DNA of 7,028 nucleotides from Dehalococcoidia bacterium. Lineage in GTDB: Bacteria > Chloroflexota > Dehalococcoidia > UBA2979. The DNA is taken from positions 1 through 7,028 of the forward strand of contig JABIST010000269.1 of NCBI GenBank assembly GCA_018700215.1, written 5' to 3'. Shown here in pieces: positions 6,710 through 7,028 of this stretch (its first letter is position 1; each line of letters starts with the position of its first letter). The notes under the pieces are model-generated. The model was not told where the DNA came from and did not search any database. It saw nothing but the letters and a program-made list of their open reading frames with translations. The translations under genes and the position numbers were made by a program.

Positions 6710-7028
6710 CTATCCCTTCGTCACGATCATCGTCGAATGCGTCGTCATGATCCCGCCTTGCTGGCTTACCAACCCCACCTCCGCGTTCTCCACCTGTCGA
6801 TCTCCGCCCTGCCCTCGGATCTGCCGCACCGCCTCCACCACAAGCTGCGTCCCCGGCATCCCCGTCTCCGACAGCAGACCGCCCGAGGTGTTCACCGGCA
6901 TCTCCCCACCTATCCGCGTGCGGCCCTCCTCGTACAGGTGGCCACCCTCACCCTTCTCGCAGAAGCCGTACTCCTCCAGCGTCACCAGCGGCACGATCGT
7001 GAAGCAGTCGTAGATCTCGCAGAAGTCG
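6710..7028 (-). CDS. Thiolase-like (SCP2/Ltp2-type) acyl-CoA protein, C-terminal part only
   Basis: Only the last 105 residues lie in the window; the family is usually near 390 residues, and the N-terminal cysteine region is off the right edge. The segment begins DFCEIYDCFTIVPLVTLEEY and continues with GFCEKGEGG, MPVNTSGGLLSETGMPG, VVEAVRQIRGQ and a final QQGGIMTTHSTMIV. These are the C-terminal blocks of SCP2-type thiolase homologues. The catalytic positions differ from true thiolases: HDCF is YDCF, the GHP histidine is Met (GMPG), and the C-x-G motif near the end is replaced by QQGG. Thiolysis is therefore unlikely. Proteins of this kind with a DUF35 partner include Ltp2, a retro-aldolase of steroid side-chain breakdown, in which tyrosines are reported to matter. 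The tyrosine here is a candidate, but this needs alignment of the full protein. It is the most upstream gene visible in the acyl-CoA cluster. Confidence 0.85.
   Translation of the reverse strand, partial: DFCEIYDCFTIVPLVTLEEYGFCEKGEGGHLYEEGRTRIGGEMPVNTSGGLLSETGMPGTQLVVEAVRQIRGQGGDRQVENAEVGLVSQQGGIMTTHSTMIVTKG

Noticed and set aside
1..7028. CRISPR array, tRNA, rRNA or insertion sequence
   Set aside because: No regularly spaced direct repeats, no cloverleaf candidates, and no transposase or integrase motifs were noticed.

Overview
This is a GC-rich, gene-dense bacterial window with heavy G/C use at third codon positions, short gaps, several GTG starts and clear Shine-Dalgarno motifs. No rRNA, tRNA, CRISPR, transposase or integrase is visible. 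The gene content (acyl-CoA catabolism, a DUF35/thiolase-like pair, DUF169, PHP) suits a free-living GC-rich heterotroph such as a member of Chloroflexota or Actinomycetota. The sequence alone does not settle the taxon.

Layout: on the plus strand there is one gene, the 3' part of a fumarase/adenylosuccinate-lyase superfamily enzyme (1-1257). Everything else is on the minus strand, read right to left. First comes a compact acyl-CoA cluster: a thiolase-like protein (partial, running off the right edge), a DUF35 zinc-ribbon/OB-fold protein, a small GIY-YIG-like protein, an acyl-CoA dehydrogenase and a crotonase-family protein. After a 276-base gap holding a strong inverted repeat comes a second group: a PHP-domain hydrolase overlapping a SAM methyltransferase by one base, then a 107-base gap and a DUF169 protein. 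The DUF169 gene converges on the lyase gene with three bases between the stop codons.

How the genes may work together: the dehydrogenase, crotonase and thiolase-like/DUF35 pair look like a module that oxidises and cleaves an acyl-CoA side chain. The visible thiolase segment lacks the usual catalytic residues. With DUF35 beside it, a steroid-side-chain-type retro-aldolase (Ltp2/DUF35-like) is a better guess than classical thiolysis. The crotonase keeps one of the two usual catalytic glutamates. The most unexpected item is the stand-alone GIY-YIG-like protein, placed between the DUF35 and dehydrogenase genes and overlapping the dehydrogenase start. A nuclease fold is unusual in a lipid/acyl-CoA operon. 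No clearly new multi-gene system is evident beyond this arrangement.
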